From: Chryseobacterium antibioticum
GTDB lineage: Bacteria > Bacteroidota > Bacteroidia > Flavobacteriales > Weeksellaceae
Assembly (NCBI RefSeq): GCF_012927325.1
Contig: NZ_JABBGI010000020.1
Coordinates: 23,206-87,205 of the forward strand
Length of the DNA: 64,000 nucleotides
Direction of reading: 5' to 3'
Shown: one piece after another, positions 1 through 8,880 of the stretch
Position numbering within the stretch: position 1 is the stretch's first letter
How the letters are laid out: every line of letters begins with the position of its first letter
Program-made: the position numbers and the translations under genes
The notes under the pieces: generated by a model
What the model saw: only the letters and a program-made list of their open reading frames with translations
What the model was told of the DNA's origin: nothing
Databases searched by the model: none

Positions 1-2
1 AT

Positions 3-1292
3 GGCGTTGCGATCTACTATTCTTCAAAGGAAGCCAGGGAAACTTCGTTTTATACGGAACTTAAAAGCGAAGCTATTGCCAAAGCCAATCTCTTTTTCCA
101 GGGTGCCCTGAGCGAAAAGGAAATGCATCAGCTTTACAAAACCAATACCCAGACGTTAAGTGAGGTTCAGGTTGCCATCTATGATTCCGGTTTCAATCTT
201 GTGTATCATGATGATTCAAAAGTGGATTATGTGAAGGAAAACTCCGAAATGCTTTCAAAGATCTTTAAAAGTAAACAGCTTTTTTTCTTTCTGAATGATT
301 TTCAGGTGGCAGGAATCGTTTATTCCCATAACGGAAAACAGTATGCAGTCACAGCAGCAGCTTATGATCAGTATGGTTATAATTCCATCCATCATTTATT
401 GACCATCAGTATTGTTTCCTTCATTATTATCCTTGTCCTTATTTATCTGGCGGGTCTTTTTCTTTCTAAAAAAGCGCTCAGTCCTGCCGTGAAAATGGTG
501 AAACAGATCAAAAGGATCAATGCAGGAAAACTGCAGCTCCGACTGGATGAATCTGAAGAGAAAGGAGAATTCCATGAACTTGAAAAAAACTTCAACCAAA
601 TGCTGGAAAGGCTGGATCATTCTTTCAATACACAAAAGCATTTTGTCTCCAATATTTCCCACGAACTGAATACGCCGCTTGCAGCCATGACTGCTGAGCT
701 GGAACTGGCTCTCCAGAAAAATTATACGCAGGGCGAATATCAAAAGATTATCCTGAATGCCTTAACGGATGTGAAAAACATGAGTAAGCTTTCCGGAAGT
801 TTAATGGATCTTGCCAAAGCCAGCTATGACCCGGCTGAAATAAGTTTTTCCGAGATCAGGATAGATGAAATTCTAATGGACTCTTATGCTAAAATCAGAA
901 AAGAAAACCCTCAGTATAAAATCAACCTCAACATTGATCCTGAGATGGATGAGCAGAAACTGATCCACAAAGGAAATCCTTATCTTCTTCTGGTGGCATT
1001 CAACAATCTTATTGACAATGCCTGTAAATACGCTTCAGACGGCACTTGTTTTATTGATGTTGCTTCAGCTTCAGATCATCTTTCCATTCAGTTTATCAAC
1101 AATGGACTGCCTGTTTCTGAAAAGGATCAGCAGAATATTTTCAAACCTTTCTACAGAGCTGAAAATTCCCTTGATCAAAAAGGATATGGAATAGGCCTTT
1201 ACCTTACCCAAAAGATCATTAGTCTTCACCATGCCCAAATCCAGGTCTCTTCCAAAGAAGATACGACTACTTTTCAGATACTGTTTACATGA
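3..1292 (+). CDS. Two-component sensor histidine kinase, 5' end outside window
   Basis: This is a membrane sensor kinase that autophosphorylates on histidine and passes the phosphate to a response regulator, presumably encoded just upstream. The frame is open from base 3, so the start lies outside the window; the internal Met at 123 is not the true start. In order one sees part of an extracytoplasmic sensor region, a membrane segment (about bases 385-470), a HAMP linker, a HisKA domain with the H-box NISHELNTPLA (His codon 660-662), the N-box NNLIDNACKYA near 1003-1035 and the G-box GYGIGLYL near 1186-1209. It lies upstream of a CzcCBA-type efflux operon, so a metal-responsive role is likely, but the ligand cannot be read from the sequence. 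Confidence 0.92.
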   Translation, partial: GVAIYYSSKEARETSFYTELKSEAIAKANLFFQGALSEKEMHQLYKTNTQTLSEVQVAIYDSGFNLVYHDDSKVDYVKENSEMLSKIFKSKQLFFFLNDFQVAGIVYSHNGKQYAVTAAAYDQYGYNSIHHLLTISIVSFIIILVLIYLAGLFLSKKALSPAVKMVKQIKRINAGKLQLRLDESEEKGEFHELEKNFNQMLERLDHSFNTQKHFVSNISHELNTPLAAMTAELELALQKNYTQGEYQKIILNALTDVKNMSKLSGSLMDLAKASYDPAEISFSEIRIDEILMDSYAKIRKENPQYKINLNIDPEMDEQKLIHKGNPYLLLVAFNNLIDNACKYASDGTCFIDVASASDHLSIQFINNGLPVSEKDQQNIFKPFYRAENSLDQKGYGIGLYLTQKIISLHHAQIQVSSKEDTTTFQILFT

Positions 1293-1300
1293 ATTTATTT

Positions 1301-1556
1301 GAGACATCAGATGCCAGACATCAGATTTCAGACAGAATCGTGATGAAATAGAAATTTAGATTTATTTTAATCGTTAATAAAGTTTCGAGATACGCGTTTC
1401 CGGTTTCGCATTTTGAAACAGCAACTTGTCAACTTGTCAACTCGCAACCGGCAACTAAATTCCACTTTCATACACTCTCCGACCCTCAAACTCTAAAACT
1501 CTAAAACCCTCATACTCTCTAACTTCTAACTTCTAACCTCTCTAATAGAATTCTAA
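1301..1556 (+). repeat. Dispersed degenerate intergenic repeat, copy 1
   Basis: Most of the gap between the kinase and mgtC (about 430 bases) is non-coding and made of short slipped words: a GACATCAGAT-type block at 1301-1335, a GCAACTTGTCAACTTGTC-type block near 1421-1455, and a CT-rich run of ACTCTAAAACTCTAA and CTAACTTCTAA words from about 1488 to 1556. The same blocks recur in the same order near 28.5, 36.4 kb and, inverted, near 29.7, 38.2 and 43.8 kb. No reading frame or RNA gene is visible. Confidence 0.6.
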
Positions 1557-1663
1557 TAACTTTCTAAACCATCTCTAACAGCTTACGCCAGCCGTTACCA
1601 CTACTTTTGCAGCAAAATAATTCAAACTATGGACACAGATCCTGCCTGTTATTATCAACCTTA

Positions 1664-1706
1664 AGGCTTTTCTGAGTATGCTTTTTCTGTATGCCTGAAA
1701 AGGCCT
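1664..1706 (+). other. Imperfect hairpin in the mgtC leader
   Basis: AGGCTTTTC at 1664-1672 can pair with GAAAAGGCCT at 1697-1706 with one bulge, just upstream of the preferred mgtC start at 1724. It may be an mRNA leader structure. I do not recognise a known riboswitch class in it. Confidence 0.25.
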
Positions 1707-1723
1707 GCAAAAAAGAAAAAGTT

Positions 1724-2419
1724 ATGAATACATTAGAATTTGCTACCCGCTTACTGATCGCTCTTATTTTAGGTGCATCAATTGGTTTTGAAAGACAGTG
1801 GCATCAGAAAAGTGCAGGGCTCAGAACCAATACGTTGGTATGTCTGGGATCGGCAGCATTTGTTTTATTATCGGTTAAAATCGGAGGCGATGCTACAGGT
1901 AGAATAGCCTCATACATTGTCAGTGGCATTGGCTTTCTGGGTGGTGGTGTTATCATGAAAGACGGACTTACTGTACGGGGACTGAATACCGCTGCGACCA
2001 TCTGGTGTTCTGCCTCTGTAGGTTCACTGGCTGCTTTGGGATTTGTGACCGAAGCTGGAATCACCACCGGACTTATTATCTTAATCCACACGGTCCTGCG
2101 TCCTCTGGGAAAAGCATTAGGCTCAAAAACCATCCGTCCCAGCACTTCCGAATATCTTATCATCATTACATGCAGAACTGAAATTGAAAACCATGCAAGA
2201 GTATTGCTCATGCAGTCTTTTAATTCAACTGACCAGATCTTACTCAAATCCCTGACCAGCGACGATACTGAAACACCGGAAAACATTATTATTTCTGCAG
2301 AAGTCTACTCCTCTTCGCCCCAAGACAACATTATCGAAAAGGCGGTCAGCAGACTTACCCTGGAAGACAAAATTACCAGAGTAAGCTGGGAGATCATCGG
2401 AACTGAAAACGATTTATAA
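1724..2419 (+). CDS. MgtC/SapB family membrane protein
   Basis: MgtC-family proteins are inner-membrane proteins linked to magnesium limitation, membrane potential or ATP synthase control. The N-terminal part holds about five hydrophobic helices and the family signature LGASIGFERQW near the N-terminus, followed by RTNTLVCLGSA and the glycine-rich GIGFLGGGVIMK; a soluble C-terminal domain of about 80 residues follows. The Met at 1724 is preferred over 1691 because it places the first helix (LEFATRLLIALILGA) at the N-terminus as in relatives, and the 1691 start would lie inside the leader hairpin. The gene is 61 bases ahead of the metal efflux genes and on the same strand, so a role in cation homeostasis is plausible; the transported ion, if any, is unknown. 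Confidence 0.88.
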   Translation: MNTLEFATRLLIALILGASIGFERQWHQKSAGLRTNTLVCLGSAAFVLLSVKIGGDATGRIASYIVSGIGFLGGGVIMKDGLTVRGLNTAATIWCSASVGSLAALGFVTEAGITTGLIILIHTVLRPLGKALGSKTIRPSTSEYLIIITCRTEIENHARVLLMQSFNSTDQILLKSLTSDDTETPENIIISAEVYSSSPQDNIIEKAVSRLTLEDKITRVSWEIIGTENDL

Positions 2420-2480
2420 ACTTAAAAATCAATCTAAAATGATTCTAAAAAATGAACCCCAACTGATTAATATATTCTCA

Positions 2481-3575
2481 ATGAAAATACTATTTTTCTC
2501 TCCTGTTCTTTTCCTTATCATTTCCTGTAGCGGTAAGAAAGAAGAACCTCAGCAAAAAGAAACCTTCAGCATCAAAGGAAATCATGTTATCCTATCAGAA
2601 AACAATCCGGTATTAAAGAAAATCATTACAGAAACTGTTACGGAGCAGGAATACAGTAACCGCATTACTTCAGCAGGAACGATAGAAACCATTCCCAATA
2701 ATTATGCAGAAATAGCCAGTCCTTTTTCCGGAAGGGTGATCAGATCCTTTGTGAATATAGGACAGAGCGTAAATGCAGGAAGTCCGGTTTTTGAGATCCT
2801 CGCTCCCGGATATTCGTCTGTGCAGAAAGATTATTCTGATGCATTGAATGACCTAAGACTTGCAGAAAAAAATTACAGACGTCAGCAAGACCTTGTCAGA
2901 CATGGTGTGGGTATACAAAAAGAACTGGAAGAAACAGAAACTGAATATCAGAATAAGAAAACATCGCTTTCCAATGCTTCTTCAACCTTGAATGCCTACA
3001 ACAGCAAAAGCTCAGGCGGAACCTATATTATAAAAGCACCGATCAGTGGAGAAATTATCTCCAATAAAATCGTTACCGGGCAATATCTGAAAGAAGACTC
3101 GGAACCGGTGGTGATTATCGCTGAACTTTCAAAAGTATGGATCACAGGTGCTGTGAAAGAGAAAGACATCCGTTTTATCAGTCCGGGAGATCCTGTATCG
3201 GTGAAAGTCAATACCTACCCGGATATGGAGATTACCGGAAAGGTGTATCACATCAGCGAACTGGTAGATGAAGATACCCGAAGTATCAGGGTCTTAATCC
3301 AATGTGACAATCCGCAGAGGAAATTAAAACCCGGAATGTTCGCAGCGGTTACCTATTCTGCAGGAACAGAAAAAGCCGTGATTATTCCCTCCCGTGCACT
3401 GATGCAGCAGGGAGACCGCCAATATGTCTGGATAAAATCCGGTAAAAATGAATTTACAAAACGTATCGTCGTTCCCGGTAGCACGGCTGAGAAGACCACC
3501 AAGATCAATTCAGGGCTCAAACCCGGAGATATCATCATGACTCAAGGTGGAGTCTATTTGCCTGATACAAAATAA
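2481..3575 (+). CDS. Efflux RND periplasmic adaptor, CzcB/CusB-like lipoprotein
   Basis: This is the membrane fusion subunit that couples the inner-membrane RND pump to the outer-membrane channel of a tripartite metal exporter. The chosen Met at 2481 gives a classical lipoprotein signal (MKILFFSPVLFLIISC, Cys at residue 16); the longer frame starting at 2439 would bury that signal. A barrel-sandwich (biotinyl-lipoyl-like) segment around ASPFSGRVIRSFVNIGQSV, a coiled-coil hairpin (residues about 110-160) and a beta-barrel domain with KAPISGEIISNKIVTGQYL follow. It is followed after 75 bases by the RND pump gene. Assignment to the metal (HME) rather than drug class rests on the partner pump. 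Confidence 0.9.
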   Translation: MKILFFSPVLFLIISCSGKKEEPQQKETFSIKGNHVILSENNPVLKKIITETVTEQEYSNRITSAGTIETIPNNYAEIASPFSGRVIRSFVNIGQSVNAGSPVFEILAPGYSSVQKDYSDALNDLRLAEKNYRRQQDLVRHGVGIQKELEETETEYQNKKTSLSNASSTLNAYNSKSSGGTYIIKAPISGEIISNKIVTGQYLKEDSEPVVIIAELSKVWITGAVKEKDIRFISPGDPVSVKVNTYPDMEITGKVYHISELVDEDTRSIRVLIQCDNPQRKLKPGMFAAVTYSAGTEKAVIIPSRALMQQGDRQYVWIKSGKNEFTKRIVVPGSTAEKTTKINSGLKPGDIIMTQGGVYLPDTK

Positions 3576-3650
3576 TACCTCTTCAATAACTCTGGAAGCT
3601 TTCGCCCACTGAGCAAAACGGTTTCCGGACTGGACTATTCAATCAATCTT

Positions 3651-6600
3651 ATGAAAAAATTACTCACACTCTCTATACAGAAGAGATGGCTGATGCTTAC
3701 CCTTTTCTTATTACTCGGAATTTTCGGATATTATTCATGGACCAAACTCTCTGTGGAAGCCTATCCTGATATTGCCGACACCACATCACAGGTAGTTACC
3801 CAGGTGCCGGGGCTGGCTGCCGAAGAAATAGAACAGCAGATCACCATTCCTTTGGAAAGATCTCTAAACGGTCTTCCGGGAATGCATATCATGAGAAGCA
3901 AAAGTACCTTCGGACTTTCTATCATCACAATGGTTTTTGATGATGGGGTTGATGATTACTGGGCAAGACAACGTATTCAGGAAAGGCTTTCAGAAGCGGA
4001 ACTGCCTTACAATGCCCAACCAGGCTTGGATCCTTTAACCTCTCCGGTGGGAGAAATTTACCGCTACATTATTGAAGGAAACGGACAAAGTCTCAGGGAA
4101 CTGACCGATTTGCAGAATTTTGTCATTATCCCAAGAATCAAACAGGTTACAGGCATTGCGGATGTGACAAATTTTGGTGGAATCACCACACAGTTCCAGA
4201 TCGAGCTGGATCCTCAAAAACTGGATCAGTATGGATTATCTTTATCTGAGGTTACGGAAACTATCACCAAAAACAACAGCAATGCCGGAGGAAGTATGCT
4301 GCCGAGGGGTGACCTTGCTTATGTAGTACGTGGAATCGGTCTGATCAAAGATTTAGATGATCTGGGTAAAATTGTCATCAAAACAGAAAAAGGTGTTCCC
4401 GTTTTTTTAAATGATGTAGGTACTCTGAAATACGGCAATCTTGAAAGAAAAGGAATTCTGGGTTACACAGACCGAAAACGGAATTATAATGAAAGTACCG
4501 GAGGAATTGTACTTCTTCTAAAAGGGCAGAATCCTTCCGTCGTTTTAAAGGATGTTCATCAGGCTATTGAAGAACTGAACACCAGTATTCTTCCCGCTGG
4601 CGTAAAAATCCACCCTTATCTGGACAGAACCGATCTTGTGAATACCACCCTAACCACAGTCACCCATACGCTAACGGAAGGAATTGTTTTAGTCATTATC
4701 ATCCTAATCGTATTTTTAGGAAGCTGGAGAGGGGCGCTGCTTGTCGCCATCACGATTCCTCTATCTCTGCTGATTGCATTTATCCTGATGTATTTCACCA
4801 ATATCCCTGCTAATCTCCTGTCTTTAGGCGCTATAGATTTCGGGATTATTGTAGACGGGTCTATTGTCATGCTGGAGGTTATTTTAAAAAAGAGAGAAGA
4901 AGATCCGGATAAGGAACTGGAAGAAAAAACCATCATCAAGCGGGCAACAGAAATCGCAAAACCTATTTTCTTTTCAACCGTCATTATCATTACAGCTTAT
5001 CTTCCGCTGTTTGCCTTTGAGCGTGTAGAAAAAAAACTTTTTACTCCTATGGCTTTTACAATCGGATATGCATTGCTGGGAGCATTGGCTGCTGCTTTGA
5101 TTTTGATTCCCGGACTGGCCTACGTTATTTACAGAAAGCCTCAGAAGATATTTCACAACCGTTGGCTTGAAAAAATAAGCCGTCTTTACGGTAAAAGAAT
5201 TGATAAAATCATAAAGGCTCCTAAAAAAATGCTGATTCCAGCAGGCATTATACTCATCTCAGCGGGATTCCTTTCGTTTATGGTAGGTAAAGACTTTCTG
5301 CCGGAACTGGATGAAGGGTCTATCTGGCTTCAGGTACAGCTTCCGCCCGGAATTTCATTAGACAAAGCCAGAGAGATGAGTGATTCTTTACGTACTCAGA
5401 CTATGAAACATTCTGAAGTCACCTATGTCATGGTACAGACCGGAAGAAATGATGACGGAACAGATCCGTGGACGGCTTCCCATTTTGAAGTTTCTGTAGG
5501 CATAAAACCCTACAAAGAGTGGGCATCCGGAAAGACTAAAGCCGATCTTATCAAAGAACTGGCTGATGATTATAAAAATATGCCGGGATTTTCTGTAGGA
5601 TTTTCCCAACCGATGATCGATGGGGTTATGGATAAAATTTCCGGAGCCCACAGTGAATTGGTCGTCAAAGTATACGGTGATGATTTTGACGGAACAAGAA
5701 AAATTGCAGAACAGATTCTTTCTACTCTACAAACAATTCCGGGATCTGCTGATCTTGCGATTGATCAGGAACCACCGCTTCCGCAGTTGCAAATTATTGC
5801 AGAACGGGATAAAATTGCACAGTACGGACTGAATGTTTCCGATGTGGCAGACCTCATCGAAACAGCCCTTGGCGGAAAGGCTATTTCACAGATCTTTATC
5901 GGCAATAAAGTCTACGATATTTCGTTCCGGTATGCCGAAGACAGCCGGAATACTCCTGATAAGGTCGGGAATCTTATGCTGACTTCTGCTTCAGGTGCTA
6001 AAATACCGCTTTCACAGGTAGCTGAGATCAAATTGAGTACCGGAGAAAGTACAATCACCAGAGAAATGAATAAAAGACATCTCACCGTAAAACTCAATTT
6101 AAGGGATCGTGATTTATCTTCTTTTCTGAAGGAAGCGCAGGATACGATTGAAAAAGATATCCGCTACGATCATCAGAAATACGAGATCAAATGGGGCGGA
6201 CAGTTTGAGAACAAAAACAGAGCTTATTCCCGCTTAACTTTCATTGTTCCGCTGGCATTGGCTGTTATGTTCTTACTGCTTTACGGGGCATTCGGAAGCT
6301 TCAGACAGGCGCTTGTCCTGATGAGTATTATTCCTCTTGCCTTATTCGGGGGTATGTTAGCATTAAATGTACGGGGTATGACTTTAAATGTCCCGTCAGC
6401 TGTGGGCTTTATAGCACTATTTGGAGTAGCCGTACAGAACGGGGTCATCATGGTATCTCATATCAACACGCTAAGAAAACAGGGAGTTAATCTAAAAATA
6501 TCGGTGATAAAAGGAGCAGAAGACCGTTTCAGACCTGTATTGATGACCGCTTCGGTTGCCGTAATCGGCTTATTCCCTGCTTCACTGGCTACCGGGATAG

Positions 6601-6746
6601 GTTCTGATGTACAGAGACCTTTAGCTACAGTCATTGTTTATGGTCTTATGTTTTCAACCCTTCTTACTTTATTTATCCTGCCCGCTATTTATTATCTCGC
6701 AGAATATCATTTCGACAAACAAAAAATAAAATCAGATGAAGTTTAA
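3651..6746 (+). CDS. Heavy-metal efflux RND pump, CzcA family
   Basis: This is the proton-driven inner-membrane transporter of the tripartite exporter. Length (1031 residues), 12 expected membrane helices and two large periplasmic loops fit the HME-RND family. Helix 4 carries DFGIIVDGSIVMLE with Asp396 and Asp402, resembling the DFGxxxDG signature of divalent cation (Zn, Co, Cd, Ni) pumps rather than the pattern of copper/silver pumps. The second half repeats the fold, with FGVAVQNGVIMVSH in the equivalent helix. Its stop codon overlaps the start of the outer-membrane factor gene by 11 bases, so both are translated from one message. The exact metal is inference. Confidence 0.93.
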   Translation: MKKLLTLSIQKRWLMLTLFLLLGIFGYYSWTKLSVEAYPDIADTTSQVVTQVPGLAAEEIEQQITIPLERSLNGLPGMHIMRSKSTFGLSIITMVFDDGVDDYWARQRIQERLSEAELPYNAQPGLDPLTSPVGEIYRYIIEGNGQSLRELTDLQNFVIIPRIKQVTGIADVTNFGGITTQFQIELDPQKLDQYGLSLSEVTETITKNNSNAGGSMLPRGDLAYVVRGIGLIKDLDDLGKIVIKTEKGVPVFLNDVGTLKYGNLERKGILGYTDRKRNYNESTGGIVLLLKGQNPSVVLKDVHQAIEELNTSILPAGVKIHPYLDRTDLVNTTLTTVTHTLTEGIVLVIIILIVFLGSWRGALLVAITIPLSLLIAFILMYFTNIPANLLSLGAIDFGIIVDGSIVMLEVILKKREEDPDKELEEKTIIKRATEIAKPIFFSTVIIITAYLPLFAFERVEKKLFTPMAFTIGYALLGALAAALILIPGLAYVIYRKPQKIFHNRWLEKISRLYGKRIDKIIKAPKKMLIPAGIILISAGFLSFMVGKDFLPELDEGSIWLQVQLPPGISLDKAREMSDSLRTQTMKHSEVTYVMVQTGRNDDGTDPWTASHFEVSVGIKPYKEWASGKTKADLIKELADDYKNMPGFSVGFSQPMIDGVMDKISGAHSELVVKVYGDDFDGTRKIAEQILSTLQTIPGSADLAIDQEPPLPQLQIIAERDKIAQYGLNVSDVADLIETALGGKAISQIFIGNKVYDISFRYAEDSRNTPDKVGNLMLTSASGAKIPLSQVAEIKLSTGESTITREMNKRHLTVKLNLRDRDLSSFLKEAQDTIEKDIRYDHQKYEIKWGGQFENKNRAYSRLTFIVPLALAVMFLLLYGAFGSFRQALVLMSIIPLALFGGMLALNVRGMTLNVPSAVGFIALFGVAVQNGVIMVSHINTLRKQGVNLKISVIKGAEDRFRPVLMTASVAVIGLFPASLATGIGSDVQRPLATVIVYGLMFSTLLTLFILPAIYYLAEYHFDKQKIKSDEV

Positions 6747-7995
6747 AATCATTTTTATCATATCCGTGTGTGCAACTTTCCAATTTTCACTGAAAGGTCA
6801 GGAAAAAGAAGTTCTCAGTTTTTCGTCTTATCTGAATGAGGTCAGAGAAAAAAACCTCAGTTACGCCGCCCAGAAATATAATGTCAGAATGGCGGAAGCT
6901 TCTATCCTTACTGCCGGAATTTTCCCGGATCCCCAACTTGAAATGGAGACCTCGGACAATGGTGTTTCAAAAAAGATGGGCTATACGATAGGAACTTCGG
7001 TAAGCTGGACCCTGGAACTTGGCCAAAAAAGAAAAGCAAGGATAGAAACGGCAAAAAACCAGGCCGAATACGCTAAGCTTCAGCTTCAGGATTTTTTAAG
7101 AAATCTTATAGCAGACGCATCTGTTGGGTATATTGAAGTTTTAAAAACAAAAGCTCTTGTTGAAGTCCAAAAAGATTCTTACCTGAGTATGGATCAACTT
7201 GCAAAATCCGACAACATCAGATACAGGCTGGGAGCTATTTCGCTGGTCACGTCTAAACAAAGCAGACTGGAAGCTTCTTCTTTGCTTAACGATCTGTATA
7301 TAACAGAAAGCATTAGCAGACAGTCCTTCTCAGCACTTTCTATATTCCTGGGAACCGGTATGGAAGACAGAGAGATTAATGGAGATTTCAAAGCTTTTAA
7401 CAGAGATTTCAATCCTGAGGAACTTGTCTTGGAGGCAGTGAATAACAGATCTGATCTTTTAGCCTCAAAACAAAACATCAATACTGCTGCGAGCTTGGTT
7501 AAGCTTGAAAAGGCTAACCGTATCATTGATTTGGGATTAAGCTTAGGCGCAGAGCACAATACCTGGGCAACCAATGAAATTGCGCCCTCACCCGCTGTAA
7601 ATACCGTAAAACTGGGAGCCAGCATTCCTCTGAAGTTTTCAAACCGAAGAAATGCAGATCTGAAAATTGCAGAAATGGGACGTATGCAGGCAGAAACCGA
7701 GTATAAGCAGATCGAAAACAGCGTCCGCACTGAAGTCATGCAAGCTTACCAGCAATACCAAGCTACACAGAAGCAACTGAAACAGTTTGATAACGGAATG
7801 CTGGCCGAAGCCAAAAATATTCTGGACGGCATCAGCTACAGTTATCAGAGAGGTGAAAGTTCTATTCTGGAAGTTTTGAATGCACAGAGAACGTATAATG
7901 ATATCAGGCAGCGCTATATTGAAACGCTTGCAGATAATGCGGTAGCACTTGTTGAATTAGAAAGAAAAACCGGGATTTGGGATATTGATTTTTGA
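6736..7995 (+). CDS. TolC-family outer membrane channel, CzcC-like
   Basis: This is the outer-membrane exit duct of the CzcCBA-like system. It has an N-terminal signal peptide (MKFKIIFIISVCATFQFSLKG), then two outer-membrane efflux repeats rich in long amphipathic helices typical of the TolC fold; length (419 residues) is usual for CzcC. The Met at 6736 lies inside the last codons of the pump gene, which fits translational coupling. Gene order adaptor-pump-channel (B-A-C) differs from the classical C-B-A order of the first czc operon but is common in Bacteroidetes. No transcription terminator is obvious within 250 bases. Confidence 0.9.
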   Translation: MKFKIIFIISVCATFQFSLKGQEKEVLSFSSYLNEVREKNLSYAAQKYNVRMAEASILTAGIFPDPQLEMETSDNGVSKKMGYTIGTSVSWTLELGQKRKARIETAKNQAEYAKLQLQDFLRNLIADASVGYIEVLKTKALVEVQKDSYLSMDQLAKSDNIRYRLGAISLVTSKQSRLEASSLLNDLYITESISRQSFSALSIFLGTGMEDREINGDFKAFNRDFNPEELVLEAVNNRSDLLASKQNINTAASLVKLEKANRIIDLGLSLGAEHNTWATNEIAPSPAVNTVKLGASIPLKFSNRRNADLKIAEMGRMQAETEYKQIENSVRTEVMQAYQQYQATQKQLKQFDNGMLAEAKNILDGISYSYQRGESSILEVLNAQRTYNDIRQRYIETLADNAVALVELERKTGIWDIDF

Positions 7996-8051
7996 TGTTA
8001 GGGTTTTCCGGATGAGCACGAGTGATTGTGTTTATTCGTGTTTAGTAATTA

Positions 8052-8105
8052 ACCACCCCGTCAAAAATTCTTTGAATTTTCGCCACCCCTCCATCGAAGG
8101 GGAAT
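8052..8105 (-). repeat. CCACCCCGTCAA dispersed repeat, copy 1
   Basis: A 54-bp unit beginning ACCACCCCGTCAA, with a central near-palindrome AAATTCTTTGAATTTT, then CGCCACCC and a GGGGAAT end. An inverted copy lies at 16988-17040 with only a handful of changes. It sits in a 277-base gap downstream of the efflux operon, between convergent genes. No terminal duplication or open frame is seen. Confidence 0.75.
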
Positions 8106-8272
8106 GATCGCCGTTTAAATGATTGCCCATTTTTCATAAGAGTGCTTGATAGCAATACTGAATAATCTCCTTGATTTTTCCCAAACTTAAGTGCCCTTTC
8201 TATGAGGAGAATTTTTAACCTTAAAAAACTTTTGCTGCTTTTGTGGTTAGATTGATAAAGTAAGCAAAGAGT

Positions 8273-8755
8273 CTATTTCTTTTTTGAAACGGACTCTTTT
8301 TGCTTTTTAAACTGAGTTTCATAAAGATTGATCCAGTCTTCAACGGTCATTTTTTTACTGACCTCCGCAATCAGTTCAAAAAGAATATCCTCCATTTTTT
8401 TGAAACGGATGCATGATTTTCCCATATCAAGTTTTCTTGTGGAGTATTTCGGGTATTCAGCAACAAACCAGTCTAACAATTCAGGATCTGCATAGATTCC
8501 CATGTGATAAAGGGCGATAAAATTCTTTTGAGAAGCCAACGACATAAAAGGTAATGGCGAGCCTGACGTACAGTGATACCCTGCCGGATAGGTCTCCAAA
8601 GGAACTGCCCAACCTACCATGCCGTAACTGGTCCCTTGCTGAAAGCCTTTCGGTAGATTGTCATTTATAGTATCAAATAATTTTTTGAATACTTCCTGTC
8701 TTTCTTCAGGAATTTTTGAAATATAATCGGCTACAGAGTCTGCTGGAATTTGCAT
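8273..8755 (-). CDS. DUF1801 domain protein
   Basis: A 160-residue cytosolic protein of the DUF1801 (YdhG/YdeI-like) family. Recognisable features are the N-terminal VADYISKIPEERQEVFKKL segment, a central GMVGWAVPLETYPAGYHC stretch, MSLASQKNFIALYHMG, and a C-terminal KMGKSC-like portion (LDMGKSCIRFKKMEDI) of the fold. The family is structurally related to frataxin-like/YjbR folds, but its biochemical role is not established. The C-terminus is lysine-rich (KKQKESVSKKK). It is a single gene facing the efflux operon; no partner is evident. Confidence 0.82.
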   Translation of the reverse strand: MQIPADSVADYISKIPEERQEVFKKLFDTINDNLPKGFQQGTSYGMVGWAVPLETYPAGYHCTSGSPLPFMSLASQKNFIALYHMGIYADPELLDWFVAEYPKYSTRKLDMGKSCIRFKKMEDILFELIAEVSKKMTVEDWINLYETQFKKQKESVSKKK

Positions 8756-8823
8756 TTTCAGTTAAGTTTTTATAGTCATCCAAAATAACAAAATTTATAG
8801 ATATCCTGAATCAAATTGAATCA

Positions 8824-8852
8824 AAAAAAGCAGCAGTACATGAATGCACTGC
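8824..8852 (-). terminator. Rho-independent terminator of the 8881-10677 gene
   Basis: Read on the minus strand, a GCAGTGCAT/TACTGC hairpin is followed by CTGCTTTTTTT, about 30 bases past the stop codon of the T9SS cargo gene. Confidence 0.65.
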
Positions 8853-8880
8853 GGCCTAACTTTATTGACATTAAAAAAAA

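Noticed and set aside
1804..2286. 160-codon minus-strand frame inside mgtC
   Set aside because: Antisense shadow of an MgtC-family gene; no matching start context or motif.
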